Below, piece after piece: positions 1-7,278 of a DNA stretch of 64,000 nucleotides (its first letter is position 1; the number at the start of each line of letters is the position of its first letter). This DNA comes from Alphaproteobacteria bacterium (GTDB taxonomy: Bacteria; Pseudomonadota; Alphaproteobacteria; Caulobacterales; Maricaulaceae), in NCBI GenBank assembly GCA_016124675.1, contig WGNG01000001.1, forward strand, positions 1 to 64,000, read 5' to 3'. The notes under the pieces were generated by a model. That model had not been told where the DNA came from, ran no database searches, and worked only from the letters and a program-made list of their open reading frames with translations. The position numbers and the translations under genes are program-made.

Positions 1-22
1 AAAAAGCGCAACGTCCAAGCCT

Positions 23-575
23 CCTCTCCCCTCCTTGAGGGGAGAGGTAAGGTGAGGGGTGCGCGGCGGTTCGTCCAGACGCGGCGGCGCCAGACACGCC
101 AAAGAGTTCAGAAGCCAGTTTCCCCAATAAGGGGAAATTGGCACACTGCCGCCATGGCCCGCTCCAAACCCATCGCCCATGCCCGCCGCTTGAGGCGCAA
201 TCAGACCCGCTTCGAGCGGCGGCTCTGGTCGCTCCTGCGCCAGCGCCCCGAAGGATTGAAATTCCGCCGCCAGCACCCCGCCTGCGGCTTCATCGCCGAC
301 TTCGCCTGCGTGGAGGCGCGCCTGATCATCGAGCTCGATGGCGCCCAGCACGCCGATCAGCAAGCCGCCGACGCAAGGCGCACTGCGGTTCTGGAAGCAG
401 ACGGCTGGCAGGTCATGCGCTTCTGGAACATCACCCTGGATGAGGCGGCGTTCATGGCGGCTGACCACATTATCGAAACCGCGCTGATGCGCGTGCGGAT
501 GTTTCAACTGGAACGGCAAAGCCCGGACTGACCGCCCCCCCTCACCTTACCTCTCCCCCATGAATGGGGGAGAGG
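23..575. mobile_element. Family A repeat element carrying a DUF559 nuclease gene
   Basis: The DUF559 gene is bracketed by two nearly matching inverted ends. The left end is a perfect hairpin (arms 23-33 and 37-47) followed by TAAGGTGAGGGG. The right end is CCCCTCACCTTA followed by a hairpin (arms 550-561 and 564-575). Reverse-complemented, the right end matches the left over about 37 bases apart from the hairpin tip. The same ends, without the gene, recur at 650-775 and 850-1018. The arrangement resembles a gene-bearing element beside its gene-less derivatives. No target duplication was recognised. Mobility is inferred, not seen. Confidence 0.6.
154..531 (+). CDS. DUF559 (Vsr-like, PD-(D/E)XK-fold) endonuclease-domain protein
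   Basis: This 125-residue protein is essentially one DUF559 domain, a family related to very-short-patch-repair and type II restriction nuclease folds. Visible conserved residues are FRRQ (38-40 region), D49 in the IADF strand, E60 and D62 in IIELDG, H66, and the closing VMRFWN motif. These are the expected metal-binding core of this nuclease superfamily. The in-frame upstream stretch from base 52 is repeat-derived, so the ATG at 154 is preferred; it gives the MARxxxxxARxLRxxxT-type start typical of the family. The gene sits between the hairpin ends of a family A element. A second DUF559 domain lies inside rsmE. Substrate and role are unknown. Confidence 0.8.
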   Translation: MARSKPIAHARRLRRNQTRFERRLWSLLRQRPEGLKFRRQHPACGFIADFACVEARLIIELDGAQHADQQAADARRTAVLEADGWQVMRFWNITLDEAAFMAADHIIETALMRVRMFQLERQSPD

Positions 576-649
576 GGGCTTCTACGCCTCGTTCAATCCG
601 TTGAAGCCAGGCGCTTGCATTTCCGGAACAAACTCAGGCGTCAAAGCCT

Positions 650-775
650 CCTCTCCCCTCTTCAGAGGGGAGAGGTAAGGTGAGGGGTGTGCGCCGATTC
701 GCCCAGACGCGGCGAGCGCAAGGGGGGGCGGAGAGCCCCCCTCACCCTGCCCTCTCCCCATGAATGGGGGAGAGG
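650..775. repeat. Family A repeat, short form without nuclease gene (copy 1)
   Basis: The left hairpin has 12-base arms (650-661 and 664-675) and continues TAAGGTGAGGGG. The right end is CCCCTCACCCTG followed by a hairpin closing at 775. Only about 50 bases separate the ends, where the 23-575 element holds a nuclease gene. The core GCGCCGATTCGCCCAGACGC resembles the sequence just inside the left end of that element (68-90). Confidence 0.75.
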
Positions 776-849
776 GGGCGTGCGGCGCTGCGCTCTTTCG
801 GTTGGGCCAGGCGCTTGCATTTCCGGAACAAACTCAGGCGTCAAAGCCC

Positions 850-1018
850 CCTCTCCCCTCTTCAGAGGGGAGAGGTAAGGTGAGGGGTGTGCGCCGATTC
901 GCCCAGGCGCGGCGGCGCAAGGGGGGCGGAGAGGTCCCCCTCACCCTGCCCTTCGCCCTGTCGATTGATCCCCCGGATCAATCTCTCAAGAGCTCAGCCC
1001 CCATGAATGGGGGAGAGG
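850..1018. repeat. Family A repeat, short form with a nested insertion (copy 2)
   Basis: The left hairpin is identical to copy 1 (850-875). The right hairpin is disrupted: 952-997 replaces three bases of copy 1 with 46 bases. That insert carries a perfect inverted repeat, GATTGATC at 963-970 and GATCAATC at 976-983. The distal half of the right hairpin, ending at 1018, is intact. Confidence 0.7.
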
Positions 1019-1092
1019 GGGCGTGCGGCGCTGCGCTCTTTCGGTTGGGCCAGGCGCTTGCATTTCCGGAACAAACTCAGGCGTCAAAGCCC

Positions 1093-1170
1093 CCTCTCCC
1101 CTCTTGAGAGGGGAGAGGTAAGGTGAGGGGTGCGCCGGTTCATCCAGACGCGGCGGCGCAAGGGGGGCGC
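1093..1170. repeat. Family A repeat, truncated (copy 3)
   Basis: The left hairpin (arms 1093-1104 and 1107-1118), TAAGGTGAGGGG and the inner GACGCGGCGGCGCAAGGGGG segment are present. The right end is missing, and the sequence runs straight into the 3' end of the opposite-strand SRAP gene at 1176. Confidence 0.65.
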
Positions 1171-1175
1171 CGCGT

Positions 1176-1865
1176 TCACGCCGGCGCTTGTCCGCCCTCA
1201 CCCGCCACGGTCTCCACCGGATCAAGAAGCCCCGCATCATTCTCCCGCACCGCGTTCACACGCCGGCTGACCGGCCGGGTCGTCAGGGATGCCTCGGCCA
1301 GGGGCCCGAAAAACGGTCCGGGGGCCGTGTCCGGGTCCAGCCAGGCCGCAAAGGCGCCGCGCTCCAGGATCACCGGCGCCCGGTCATGCAGCCAGGCCGT
1401 ATCCGGCCCGGCCTCGCGGGTCAGGATCGCAAAACTGTCCACCCGCGCATCGCCCTCGCCCCAGCGCTCCCACAGGCCTGCAAACACCATGGGCGCGCCG
1501 TCCGTGCGGGTGATGTACCAGGGCTGCTTGCCGTCGGGCCCGGCCTGCCATTCATAGAACCCGTCGGCCGGAACCAGCGCCCGGCGCCGCTTCAGGGCGG
1601 TGCGGAAGGCGGGCTTTTCCGCAGCGGTTTCACTGCGCGCATTGATTAGGGGTTTGGCGCCTGTCGGCCCGGTCTTGGACCAGTGCGGAATGAGCCCCCA
1701 GCGGATCGCCGACAGGCGCGCCGCCCCGTCCGCGCCCCGGCGCACCACGGGCAGGTCCTGGGTCGGCGCGGCATTCCAGTTGGGCGCCAGGTTGGGCCGG
1801 TCCGCTGTTTCAAACAGCGCGCCCATCTGGTCGAGCGTCAGCGTAATGACATATCGTCCGCACAT
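1176..1865 (-). CDS. SOS response-associated peptidase (SRAP/HMCES-YedK family)
   Basis: This 229-residue protein has the usual SRAP length and starts MCGRY. Family knowledge: Cys2, exposed after Met removal, forms a thiazolidine crosslink with abasic sites in single-stranded DNA and so shields them. Other family marks visible are the APTQDLPVVR segment, PNWNA, RSETAAEKPAFR, ADGFYEW and the HDRAPVIL motif carrying the active-site His. The start at 1865 is fixed by the obligatory Met-Cys; longer in-frame upstream sequence is a shadow of the divergent NUDIX gene. It reads away from the NUDIX gene, with 42 bases between the two starts. Confidence 0.93.
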   Translation of the reverse strand: MCGRYVITLTLDQMGALFETADRPNLAPNWNAAPTQDLPVVRRGADGAARLSAIRWGLIPHWSKTGPTGAKPLINARSETAAEKPAFRTALKRRRALVPADGFYEWQAGPDGKQPWYITRTDGAPMVFAGLWERWGEGDARVDSFAILTREAGPDTAWLHDRAPVILERGAFAAWLDPDTAPGPFFGPLAEASLTTRPVSRRVNAVRENDAGLLDPVETVAGEGGQAPA

Positions 1866-1907
1866 GACCGCTTCGCTCCTCTCCCGCCCACTCAAGGCCC
1901 GCCCCGC

Positions 1908-2327
1908 GTGAGCGTCAAGCCGCGCCCTGTGGTCAGCGTCGGCGCCGTGGTGTGGCGCGGCGATGACGTCTTGCTGATCCGGCGCGCCCGCGCGCCGTTC
2001 GAGGGCCAGTGGTCCATCCCCGGCGGCAAGGTGGAGTTCGGCGAGACGCTCGAAGACGCCCTGGTGCGCGAGGTGCGCGAGGAGACCGGCGTGGAGATCG
2101 CCCTCACCGGCCTCATCGGCGTCTACCAGTCCATCGAGGCGGACACCCATTTCGTCATGGTCGACTGGTGCGCCGACTGGACCGGCGGCGAGCCGCGCGC
2201 CGCTGACGACGCGCTGGACGCGGCCTTCGTCCCGTTTGACGAGGCGCTGGAGCGCATCGCCTGGGACACCACACGCACGGCGCTGCGCGATGCGGCGCGG
2301 CTGCGCGCCCGGGCGGCCGGCGCCTGA
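1908..2327 (+). CDS. NUDIX hydrolase
   Basis: This 139-residue protein hydrolyses a nucleoside diphosphate linked to another group; the substrate is not readable from sequence. The NUDIX box is complete: GKVEFGETLEDALVREVREE followed by TGVEI, matching GX5EX7REUXEEXGU. An N-terminal strand segment (VVSVGAVVWRGDDVLLIRRA) fits the fold. The GTG at 1908 is chosen because it opens directly onto that first strand; the upstream in-frame sequence belongs to the opposite-strand SRAP gene. It resembles the small ADP-ribose pyrophosphatase / MutT-like clade. Confidence 0.88.
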   Translation: MSVKPRPVVSVGAVVWRGDDVLLIRRARAPFEGQWSIPGGKVEFGETLEDALVREVREETGVEIALTGLIGVYQSIEADTHFVMVDWCADWTGGEPRAADDALDAAFVPFDEALERIAWDTTRTALRDAARLRARAAGA

Positions 2328-2329
2328 CG

Positions 2330-3781
2330 CTACGGCGCCGGCTCGCCCTCGGCGGCGTCTTGCGCCTCCGGCTCGGGACGGGCGCGGAAGTCCACATCAC
2401 TGTCGGCCACCAGCCAGGTGAACATCGCCCAGGCGGCGACATTCTGGGCCATTTCGTCGGGCACGATCTTGTCGAACGTGTCATTGGGCGTGTGGTGGAA
2501 CTCGAAATAATCCGTCCCGTCCTGATCCAGCCGCGCCATCGGCACGCCCATCGCCGCCAGCGGGATCATGTCCGGCCCGCCGCCCGAGCTGTTGCCGCCG
2601 CGCTCAATGCCCAGAAACGCCATCTCCTGCTGCATGGCGTCGAAAAAGCCCACGGCATGCTCGCCCACACCTGACGACAGGCGCCAGACCGGGCGCGCGC
2701 CAAAATCGGATTCCGATCCGATGATGTGCTGTCCCACCGTGCCGTCCTGCATGCGGGCGCTGGCATAGGCGCGCGCGCCGACCAGGCCGACCTCCTCGGC
2801 GCCGAACAGCACGATGCGGATGGTCCGGCGCGGACGCTCGCCCGCCTCCAGGATCAGGCGCGCCGCCGCCGCCACGATGCCCACGCCCGCCCCGTCGTCG
2901 AGGGCGCCGGTGCCGGTGTCCCAGCTGTCGAGGTGTGCGCCGATGATCACAATCTCCCCGGGCGCTTCGGACCCGGTGATCTCGGCGATGACATTGCCGC
3001 TCGTCACCTCGCCGCGCCACCCCGAATGGGTGCGCAGCGCCACCCGGATCGTCTCGCCCATGGCATGGATGCGCTCGATCTGGTCAGCGTCGGGCGCCGA
3101 GACCGCCAGCGCCGGAATGTCGGGCAGGCGCTGGGCGGGAAAGCTCATCATGCCGGTATGGGCAAACCTGTGCGAGGACGTGCCCACCGACCGGATCAGC
3201 AGGCCCAGTGCGCCGCGGTTCTCCGCCTCCACCCAGCCTTGCGTGCGCTTGCGGTTGGCCCAGCCATAGCCCTCACCGCTGCGCCCGGCAGTCATGCGGT
3301 CATTGACGAAGACCAGCTTGCCCTCCAGCGCATCTTCAGCGCCGTCAAACGCCAGCAGATCGTCAAAGCTCTCAAAGAAGACGATCTCCGCCTCGATCCC
3401 GCCTTCCGGCGTCGCCGCCGCGCCGCCCAGCGAGGTGGCGTACAGCTCCTGCGGGAAGGGATGGGTGATCGCCACCTCCTCAAAGATGGAATGCCCGCGC
3501 GTCCACAAATCCATGGGGAAGTCTTCGACCCGGACGTTTTCAAACCCGAGCCCGGTCAGCATCTCCACCGCCCAGTCGCGCGCGCGGGCCTCCTGCGGCG
3601 TGCCCGCCAGGCGCGGTCCGATTTCGGTGGTCAGCGACTCGGTGATCTCATAAGCCAGATCACTCTCCAGCGCCGCCTGCGCCAGCGCCCGGGCGTGCTC
3701 GCGCGCCTCTGGCGCCAGATCGTCAGCGTGGACAGGAAAGGTGAGGAACGCAGCCGCAGCCGCTGCAATCGCCAGGCGCAT
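2330..3781 (-). CDS. M28 family metallopeptidase, secreted
   Basis: This 483-residue exopeptidase has a cleavable signal peptide (MRLAIAAAAAAFLTFPVHA), so it is exported. M28 zinc-binding elements are in order: HLDSWD in the GAHLDSWDTGTGALDDGAG segment, the AEEVG motif with the catalytic Glu, and a late HHTPNDTFD motif with the last His ligand. A PA domain lies between residues of roughly 120 and 260, as in the aminopeptidase/carboxypeptidase Q subgroup. The second Met (3781) is chosen as start because GGGAGA lies just upstream and the signal peptide begins there. The gene ends 2 bases from the convergent NUDIX gene. Confidence 0.88.
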   Translation of the reverse strand: MRLAIAAAAAAFLTFPVHADDLAPEAREHARALAQAALESDLAYEITESLTTEIGPRLAGTPQEARARDWAVEMLTGLGFENVRVEDFPMDLWTRGHSIFEEVAITHPFPQELYATSLGGAAATPEGGIEAEIVFFESFDDLLAFDGAEDALEGKLVFVNDRMTAGRSGEGYGWANRKRTQGWVEAENRGALGLLIRSVGTSSHRFAHTGMMSFPAQRLPDIPALAVSAPDADQIERIHAMGETIRVALRTHSGWRGEVTSGNVIAEITGSEAPGEIVIIGAHLDSWDTGTGALDDGAGVGIVAAAARLILEAGERPRRTIRIVLFGAEEVGLVGARAYASARMQDGTVGQHIIGSESDFGARPVWRLSSGVGEHAVGFFDAMQQEMAFLGIERGGNSSGGGPDMIPLAAMGVPMARLDQDGTDYFEFHHTPNDTFDKIVPDEMAQNVAAWAMFTWLVADSDVDFRARPEPEAQDAAEGEPAP

Positions 3782-3887
3782 GATGCTGTCTCCCGAATGT
3801 CTCATCGACCGTCACGTTAGTGCCATCGCGCCAGCGTGCAAAGCGTGCGTGGTAGGCGCGCGCCGTCAGCCGCGCTATAACCGCGCC

Positions 3888-4826
3888 ATGACCGACGCTC
3901 CCGACGCCCCTGCCGCTCCAGCCGAAACCGGCGATGCTGACCGCCCCATGGCGCCGGCGCGCGCCCGGGCGCGGTCTGTCGCCGCCGCGAAACCTGATCC
4001 GGCCTATGGCCGCTTCACCCCGGCCTGGTTCGGCCAGGCGGCGCGGGGGATCGCCTCGGCCCTGCCCGCCAACCGGACCGGGCTGCGCCTGGCCGGCGCG
4101 CTGCGCCCGGCGGCGCTGGCGGCGCTGAAGGACGAGGCGGCCGACGTGCACGCCTTCGGCCTGTCGCTGCGGCTCTATCCGCGTGACAATCTCAGCGAAA
4201 AGCGCGCCTTCCTAACGCCCCAATGCTTTGACCCGCGCGAGCTTGCCGCCCTGCGCGCCGCCATGGGACCGGGCAAGGTATTCATGGATGTGGGCGCCAA
4301 TGCCGGCCTTTATGCGCTGGTGGCCGCCCATGCCGGCGGGCCTGCGAGCCGCGTCATCGCGGTGGAGCCGCAGGGCCGGATGCGCCGGCGCATCGCCTTC
4401 AACGCCCGTCAGAACGCGCTCGAAAACATCGATATCTCCGGCGTGGCGCTGGCCGATTACGAGGGCGAGGACGTGCTTCGCTATGTGCCGGGCAATCTCG
4501 GCGGCGCGGCGCTCGCCGGTTCGCCCTCGCCCGGCGGCGAGGCGGTGCGCGTCACCACGCTTGCCAGGCTCATGGACGAGATGCGCGTGAGCAAGGCGCA
4601 CGCCATCAAGATTGATGTGGAGGGCGGCGAGGCGGCGATCCTGCGCGCCTTCTTCGCCGCCGCCAGCCCGGAGCGCTGGCCCGATCTTCTGATCCTAGAA
4701 CGCGCCGATCTCGCCGGACGCGACGGGCCGGACGCGGCCCAGCTCGCGCTGGCGCGCGGCTACACCGTCACCGAGACCACCCGCATGAACCAGATCTTGC
4801 GCCTGGACCCGCAGCCGGCCGGCTGA
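3888..4826 (+). CDS. FkbM family SAM-dependent methyltransferase
   Basis: This 312-residue protein has an Ala/Pro-rich N-terminal extension and a C-terminal FkbM methyltransferase domain. Motif I is MDVGANAGLYALVAAHAGG, the acidic end of strand 2 is VIAVEPQ, and the family signature IKIDVEGGEAAILR follows. FkbM enzymes methylate hydroxyl groups of sugars or polyketides; the substrate here cannot be told. The ATG at 3888 follows the divergent peptidase promoter region. Neighbours give no pathway hint: the peptidase is divergent and the pirin gene begins 29 bases downstream. Confidence 0.85.
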   Translation: MTDAPDAPAAPAETGDADRPMAPARARARSVAAAKPDPAYGRFTPAWFGQAARGIASALPANRTGLRLAGALRPAALAALKDEAADVHAFGLSLRLYPRDNLSEKRAFLTPQCFDPRELAALRAAMGPGKVFMDVGANAGLYALVAAHAGGPASRVIAVEPQGRMRRRIAFNARQNALENIDISGVALADYEGEDVLRYVPGNLGGAALAGSPSPGGEAVRVTTLARLMDEMRVSKAHAIKIDVEGGEAAILRAFFAAASPERWPDLLILERADLAGRDGPDAAQLALARGYTVTETTRMNQILRLDPQPAG

Positions 4827-4855
4827 ACACGCCAGCACCACAAGGAAGGCGCGCG

Positions 4856-5794
4856 ATGGCCGAACTCGATCTCATCCTCACCGGACGGCGCAAGGATCTG
4901 GGCGGATTTTCCGTTTCGCGCGTCCTGCCCTCGGCCAGGCGCCGCCGGGTCGGCCCGTTCGTCTTCCTCGACGAGATGGGCCCGGCAAGGTTTGATCCCG
5001 GCGCCGGAATCGATGTGCGCCCGCATCCGCATATTGGCCTGGCCACCCTCACCTATCTGTTCGAGGGCGAGATGGACCATGCCGACTCGCTCGGCGTGCA
5101 CCAGACCCTGACGCCCGGCGCGATCAATGTCATGGTCGCCGGGCGCGGCATCGTCCACAGCGAACGCACCGGCCCGAAGGCGCGCGCCGCCGGCCACACG
5201 CTGCACGGCATCCAGGCCTGGATCGCCCTGCCTGACGACGCCGAGGAGTGCGAACCCGCCTTCCACCATCATGACCCGGAAGAGCTGCCCCGGTTCGAGC
5301 GCGGCGGCGCGCAGATGCGCCTCATCCTGGGGTCGGCGTGGGAGCACCGCTCGCCGGTCAGGACCTTCTCGCCCCTCATCTATATCCACGCAGAGGCGCC
5401 CGCCGGCGCCGCCATCGACCTGCCCGGCGGCCATGGCGAGCTCGCCGCCTATGTCGTCTCAGGCCTGATCGAAACCGGCGGCGAGCCGGTGGGCGCGGGC
5501 CGTCTGGCGGTATTCGCGCCCGGCGAGGCGCCCGTGATCCGCGTGCGCGCCGACAGCCGGATCATGATCCTGGGCGGCGCCAATATCGGCGAGCGTCATA
5601 TCGACTGGAATTTCGTCTCGTCGCGCAAGACCCGCATCGAGCAGGCCAAAACCGGCTGGCGCGCCAGCATCGCCGGCGGCTTCAAGAACACGCCCTTCGC
5701 CCTGCCGCCGCGCGAGCACGAATGGATCCCCCTGCCGGGTGATCCCGAGCCAGGATCGCCGCCCGCGCAGACAGAAGATTGCCCGACGAGCTGA
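4856..5794 (+). CDS. Pirin family protein
   Basis: This 312-residue bicupin protein carries the pirin N-terminal signature: HPHIGLATLTYLFEGEMDH supplies the metal-binding His pair and the later His/Glu. GIVHSERT and LHGIQAWIALP are also typical. Pirins are iron-binding proteins; some are quercetinases, others redox-sensing co-regulators. The function here cannot be narrowed. AAGGAAGG stands before the ATG. It is convergent with gshA, leaving only 3 bases between them. Confidence 0.92.
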   Translation: MAELDLILTGRRKDLGGFSVSRVLPSARRRRVGPFVFLDEMGPARFDPGAGIDVRPHPHIGLATLTYLFEGEMDHADSLGVHQTLTPGAINVMVAGRGIVHSERTGPKARAAGHTLHGIQAWIALPDDAEECEPAFHHHDPEELPRFERGGAQMRLILGSAWEHRSPVRTFSPLIYIHAEAPAGAAIDLPGGHGELAAYVVSGLIETGGEPVGAGRLAVFAPGEAPVIRVRADSRIMILGGANIGERHIDWNFVSSRKTRIEQAKTGWRASIAGGFKNTPFALPPREHEWIPLPGDPEPGSPPAQTEDCPTS

Positions 5795-5797
5795 GGC

Positions 5798-7171
5798 CTA
5801 ATACGCCGCCTCTTCAAATATCGCATCCAGCTTGCCGCCCCAGGCGCCGTGATAGCGCTCCAAAAGGCGTTCGGCGGGGCTGAGTCCGGTGCGGGCGATG
5901 GCGTCGAGATCATCGAGGAAGAGCGCCTCGTTCTCGCCATGGGCGTTGAGGCGGGCGCGCGCCTTCAGGCCTGAGCGGGCGATGGCCAGCACGTCCTTGG
6001 CCACGTCCTGCAGGGTGCGGGTGCGGAACGGGGTTTTCAGCGCAAAGCGGGCCGCGCCGATGCGCAGGCAGGCGCGCTCCTCGCGCGTCCAGTCCTTCAC
6101 ATACTCCCAGGCCGCATCCAGCGCCGCATCGTCATAGAGCAGGCCCACCCAGAAGGCCGGCAGGGCGCACAGATTGCTCCACGGCCCGCCATCGGCGCCG
6201 CGCTGTTCCAGGAAGGTCTTCAGACGCACTTCAGGGAACAGGGTGGAGAGGTGATCTTCCCAGTCGCTCAGGACCGGGATCACGCCCGGGAGCGCGGGGA
6301 GCTTGCCCTGCAGGAAATCGCGGAAGGACTGGCCCGAGGCGTCGATATACCGGCCCTCGCGCTTGACGAAATACATCGGCGCATCCAGCGCCCAGTCCAC
6401 GTACTGCTCGTAGCCGAAGCCTTCCTCGAACGCGAAGGGCAGCATGCCGGTGCGGTTGGGGTCCACATCGGTCCAGACATGGGCGCGGTAGGACAGATAG
6501 CCGTTCGGGCGCCCGTCGGAAAAGGGCGAGTTGGCAAACAGGGCTGTGGCCACCGGCTGCAGCGCCAGCGAGACGCGCATCTTCTTCACCATGTCCGCTT
6601 CGCTGGCGTAATCGAGATTGGTCTGCACCGTGCACGAGCGGAACATCATCTGGTGGCCGAGACCGCCCACCCTGGGCATGTAGTTGCGCATGATCTGGTA
6701 GCGCGCCTTGGGCATCATCGGCGTGTCGGCCAGCGCCCAGACCGGCGAGAAGCCGAGGCCCAGAAAGCCTGCGCCGATCTCGTCGGCGACCTCGCGCACC
6801 TCGCGCAAATGCCCGTTCACCTCGCGGCAGGTCTCGTGCAGCGTCTCCACCGCCGCGCCCGACAGTTCAAACTGCCCGCCCGGCTCCAGCGTGATGGAGC
6901 CTCCATCGCGTTTCAGCGCGACCGTCTTGCCGTCCTCGACGATGGGCTCCCAGCCAAAGCGGGTGAGTCCGTCGAGCATTTTGCGCACGCTGGCGCCCTC
7001 GCCCTCATAGGCCAGCGGCTGGCGGCCCTCCTTGGTGAAGCCGAACTTCTCGTGCTCGGTGCCGATGCGCCAGCGCTCGCGCGGCTTTTCGCCCGAGGCC
7101 GCGTGCGCGATCAGCTGCGCCTTGCTCTCAATGGGAGCGCCTTCGCCGCCGGCGTTATAGGTCCCGCTCAT
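5798..7171 (-). CDS. gshA: Glutamate--cysteine ligase, plant/alphaproteobacterial type
   Basis: This 457-residue enzyme makes gamma-glutamylcysteine from Glu, Cys and ATP, the first step of glutathione synthesis. Length and motifs match the plant-type class shared by alphaproteobacteria: RIGTEHEKFGF near the N terminus, LEPGGQFELSG, the MRNYMPRVGGLGHQMMFRSC region, TVQTNLDYASE and the FANSPFSDGRPNGYLSYR segment. The Met at 7171 is preferred over one nine codons upstream because the family begins close to the KAQLI segment. Glutathione made here could serve the GST-family proteins at 23993 and 35564. Confidence 0.94.
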   Translation of the reverse strand: MSGTYNAGGEGAPIESKAQLIAHAASGEKPRERWRIGTEHEKFGFTKEGRQPLAYEGEGASVRKMLDGLTRFGWEPIVEDGKTVALKRDGGSITLEPGGQFELSGAAVETLHETCREVNGHLREVREVADEIGAGFLGLGFSPVWALADTPMMPKARYQIMRNYMPRVGGLGHQMMFRSCTVQTNLDYASEADMVKKMRVSLALQPVATALFANSPFSDGRPNGYLSYRAHVWTDVDPNRTGMLPFAFEEGFGYEQYVDWALDAPMYFVKREGRYIDASGQSFRDFLQGKLPALPGVIPVLSDWEDHLSTLFPEVRLKTFLEQRGADGGPWSNLCALPAFWVGLLYDDAALDAAWEYVKDWTREERACLRIGAARFALKTPFRTRTLQDVAKDVLAIARSGLKARARLNAHGENEALFLDDLDAIARTGLSPAERLLERYHGAWGGKLDAIFEEAAY

Positions 7172-7237
7172 CGTTTTGCGCCTCCGGCCCGCCCTCAAGT
7201 CGTGGCCGCACAGTTAGGCGGGCGCAGACAATGCGGC

Positions 7238-7261
7238 AAGGGCCGATATCGCCCGGCCCTT
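7238..7261 (-). terminator. Possible weak terminator downstream of rsmE
   Basis: An inverted repeat AAGGGCC (7238-7244) / GGCCCTT (7255-7261) lies between the rsmE stop and the gshA start, both on the minus strand. There is no clear T tract, so it may not terminate efficiently. Confidence 0.3.
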
Positions 7262-7278
7262 CACACAAGCGCGAGCGC

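Larger units (their letters stand above)
608..1118. repeat. Tandem triplication of a repeat-plus-flank unit
   Basis: A 38-base flank beginning GGCGCTTGCATTTCCGGAAC occurs at about 610, 810 and 1053, each time followed directly by a family A left hairpin (650, 850, 1093). Spacing is 200 and then 243 bases. The second unit is longer because of an inserted segment at 952-997. The whole 540-1175 interval is made of this repetitive sequence and holds no convincing gene. Confidence 0.75.

Noticed and set aside
52-153. N-terminal extension of the DUF559 protein from base 52
   Set aside because: The extension is translated repeat sequence without conservation; the ATG at 154 starts at the family's usual point.
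540-1170. Regularly spaced repeats that could be taken for a CRISPR array
   Set aside because: Units are 200 bases or more apart, hairpin-ended and share flanking sequence; there are no short unique spacers and no cas genes.
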